Made by a program: the position numbers and the translations under genes
Shown: positions 14,751 through 15,048 of the stretch, one piece after another
Position numbering within the stretch: position 1 is the first letter of the stretch
How the letters are laid out: every line of letters begins with the position of its first letter
DNA from: Bacteroidales bacterium UBA3709
GTDB taxonomy: Bacteria; Bacteroidota; Bacteroidia; Bacteroidales; UBA932
Assembly (NCBI GenBank): GCA_002372015.1
Contig: DFIA01000012.1
Location: 1 to 15,048 of the forward strand
Direction: 5' to 3'
Length of the DNA: 15,048 nt
The notes under the pieces: generated by a model
The model's input: the letters and a program-made list of their open reading frames with translations, nothing else
Database searches by the model: none
Told to the model about the DNA's origin: nothing

Positions 14751-15048
14751 AAATTACCATCTAAAGCATAATCTACGCATCTGTTTAGAAAACGAGAGAA
14801 ATCGCTACATTTCTTTAATCTGGCGGCCACTCGCTGCGCCAAATCAGGCTTACTAAAAAGAAACTCATCGTCCATAACCTTGGTAAGATTGATATCTTTA
14901 AGTCTGATAAGCTCTCTCCACTGCTTGTTCTCCACATTTTCAAAACCAGCCGGCAAGTTTCTGCTTTTGCTGCTAAACAACTCAAATCCTTTGGCTTTGT
15001 CAACCACACTTAAAAAAGCATCCCCATTTACCGACACTTCGTCTCTGA
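14747..15048 (-). CDS. C-terminal part of an unrecognised protein, cut by the window edge
   Basis: The frame is open to the right edge of the window, giving 99 visible residues that begin RDEVSVNGDAF. An internal GTG at 15037 is the most upstream start codon seen in this frame, but the frame continues past it, so the gene probably starts outside. The sequence is soluble, charged and helical (DKAKGFELFSS, KQWRELIRLKDI, SRFLNRCVDYALDG), with no motif I recognise. The stop overlaps the start of the lactonase-like gene by 4 bases, so the two are probably translated from one transcript. Confidence 0.6.
   Translation of the reverse strand, partial: RDEVSVNGDAFLSVVDKAKGFELFSSKSRNLPAGFENVENKQWRELIRLKDINLTKVMDDEFLFSKPDLAQRVAARLKKCSDFSRFLNRCVDYALDGNL

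Overview
The window looks like chromosome from a member of the Bacteroidota, probably Bacteroidales-like. The reasons are: promoter-like TAnnTTTG boxes (with an upstream TTTG in the best cases) in front of several genes; almost no Shine-Dalgarno sequences; exported proteins whose signal peptides end in A-Q; an exported protein with two thioredoxin folds; a fused FAD/Fe-S dehydrogenase; and a tmRNA tag beginning GENN. Base composition is AT-rich and fairly even. No insertion sequence, phage gene, integrase, CRISPR array, rRNA or ordinary tRNA was seen.

Bases 1-6294 are a plus-strand run. A short frame at the left edge reads like the end of a Lon protease but has an in-frame stop. It is followed by ung (uracil-DNA glycosylase), coaD (coenzyme A synthesis, with its own promoter), an exported protein with two thioredoxin-like modules starting 2 bases after coaD, and a 958-residue FAD/Fe-S 2-hydroxyacid dehydrogenase. 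The last three are tightly packed and probably co-transcribed. A strong promoter then drives ssrA (tmRNA, 6431-6828).

Bases 6829-8221 are on the minus strand: a LysE/RhtB-type transporter whose stop codon directly abuts the tmRNA 3' end, and a small exported protein resembling DUF6705. Next comes a 402-base stretch without an intact gene (8222-8623). It holds a start-less protein-like frame, an inverted repeat and two sets of short direct repeats.

Bases 8624-12263 carry two convergent genes that overlap by 23 bases: lnt (apolipoprotein N-acyltransferase) on plus and a 7TM-HD cyclic-dinucleotide phosphodiesterase (PgpH type) on minus. Divergent from the latter is a plus-strand pair: an exported non-specific nuclease and an unrecognised 106-residue protein. 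Three 23-base tandem repeats separate this pair from a convergent minus-strand pair, a membrane-anchored beta-propeller lactonase-like protein and the C-terminal part of an unrecognised protein cut by the window edge.

Most of the window is housekeeping: DNA repair, CoA synthesis, ribosome rescue, lipoprotein maturation and second-messenger turnover. I did not find a convincing new multi-gene system. The best leads are the nuclease with its small partner, the 23-base repeats, the near-leaderless promoters of lnt and the nuclease, the decayed interval before lnt, and the exact abutment of ssrA with the transporter gene.
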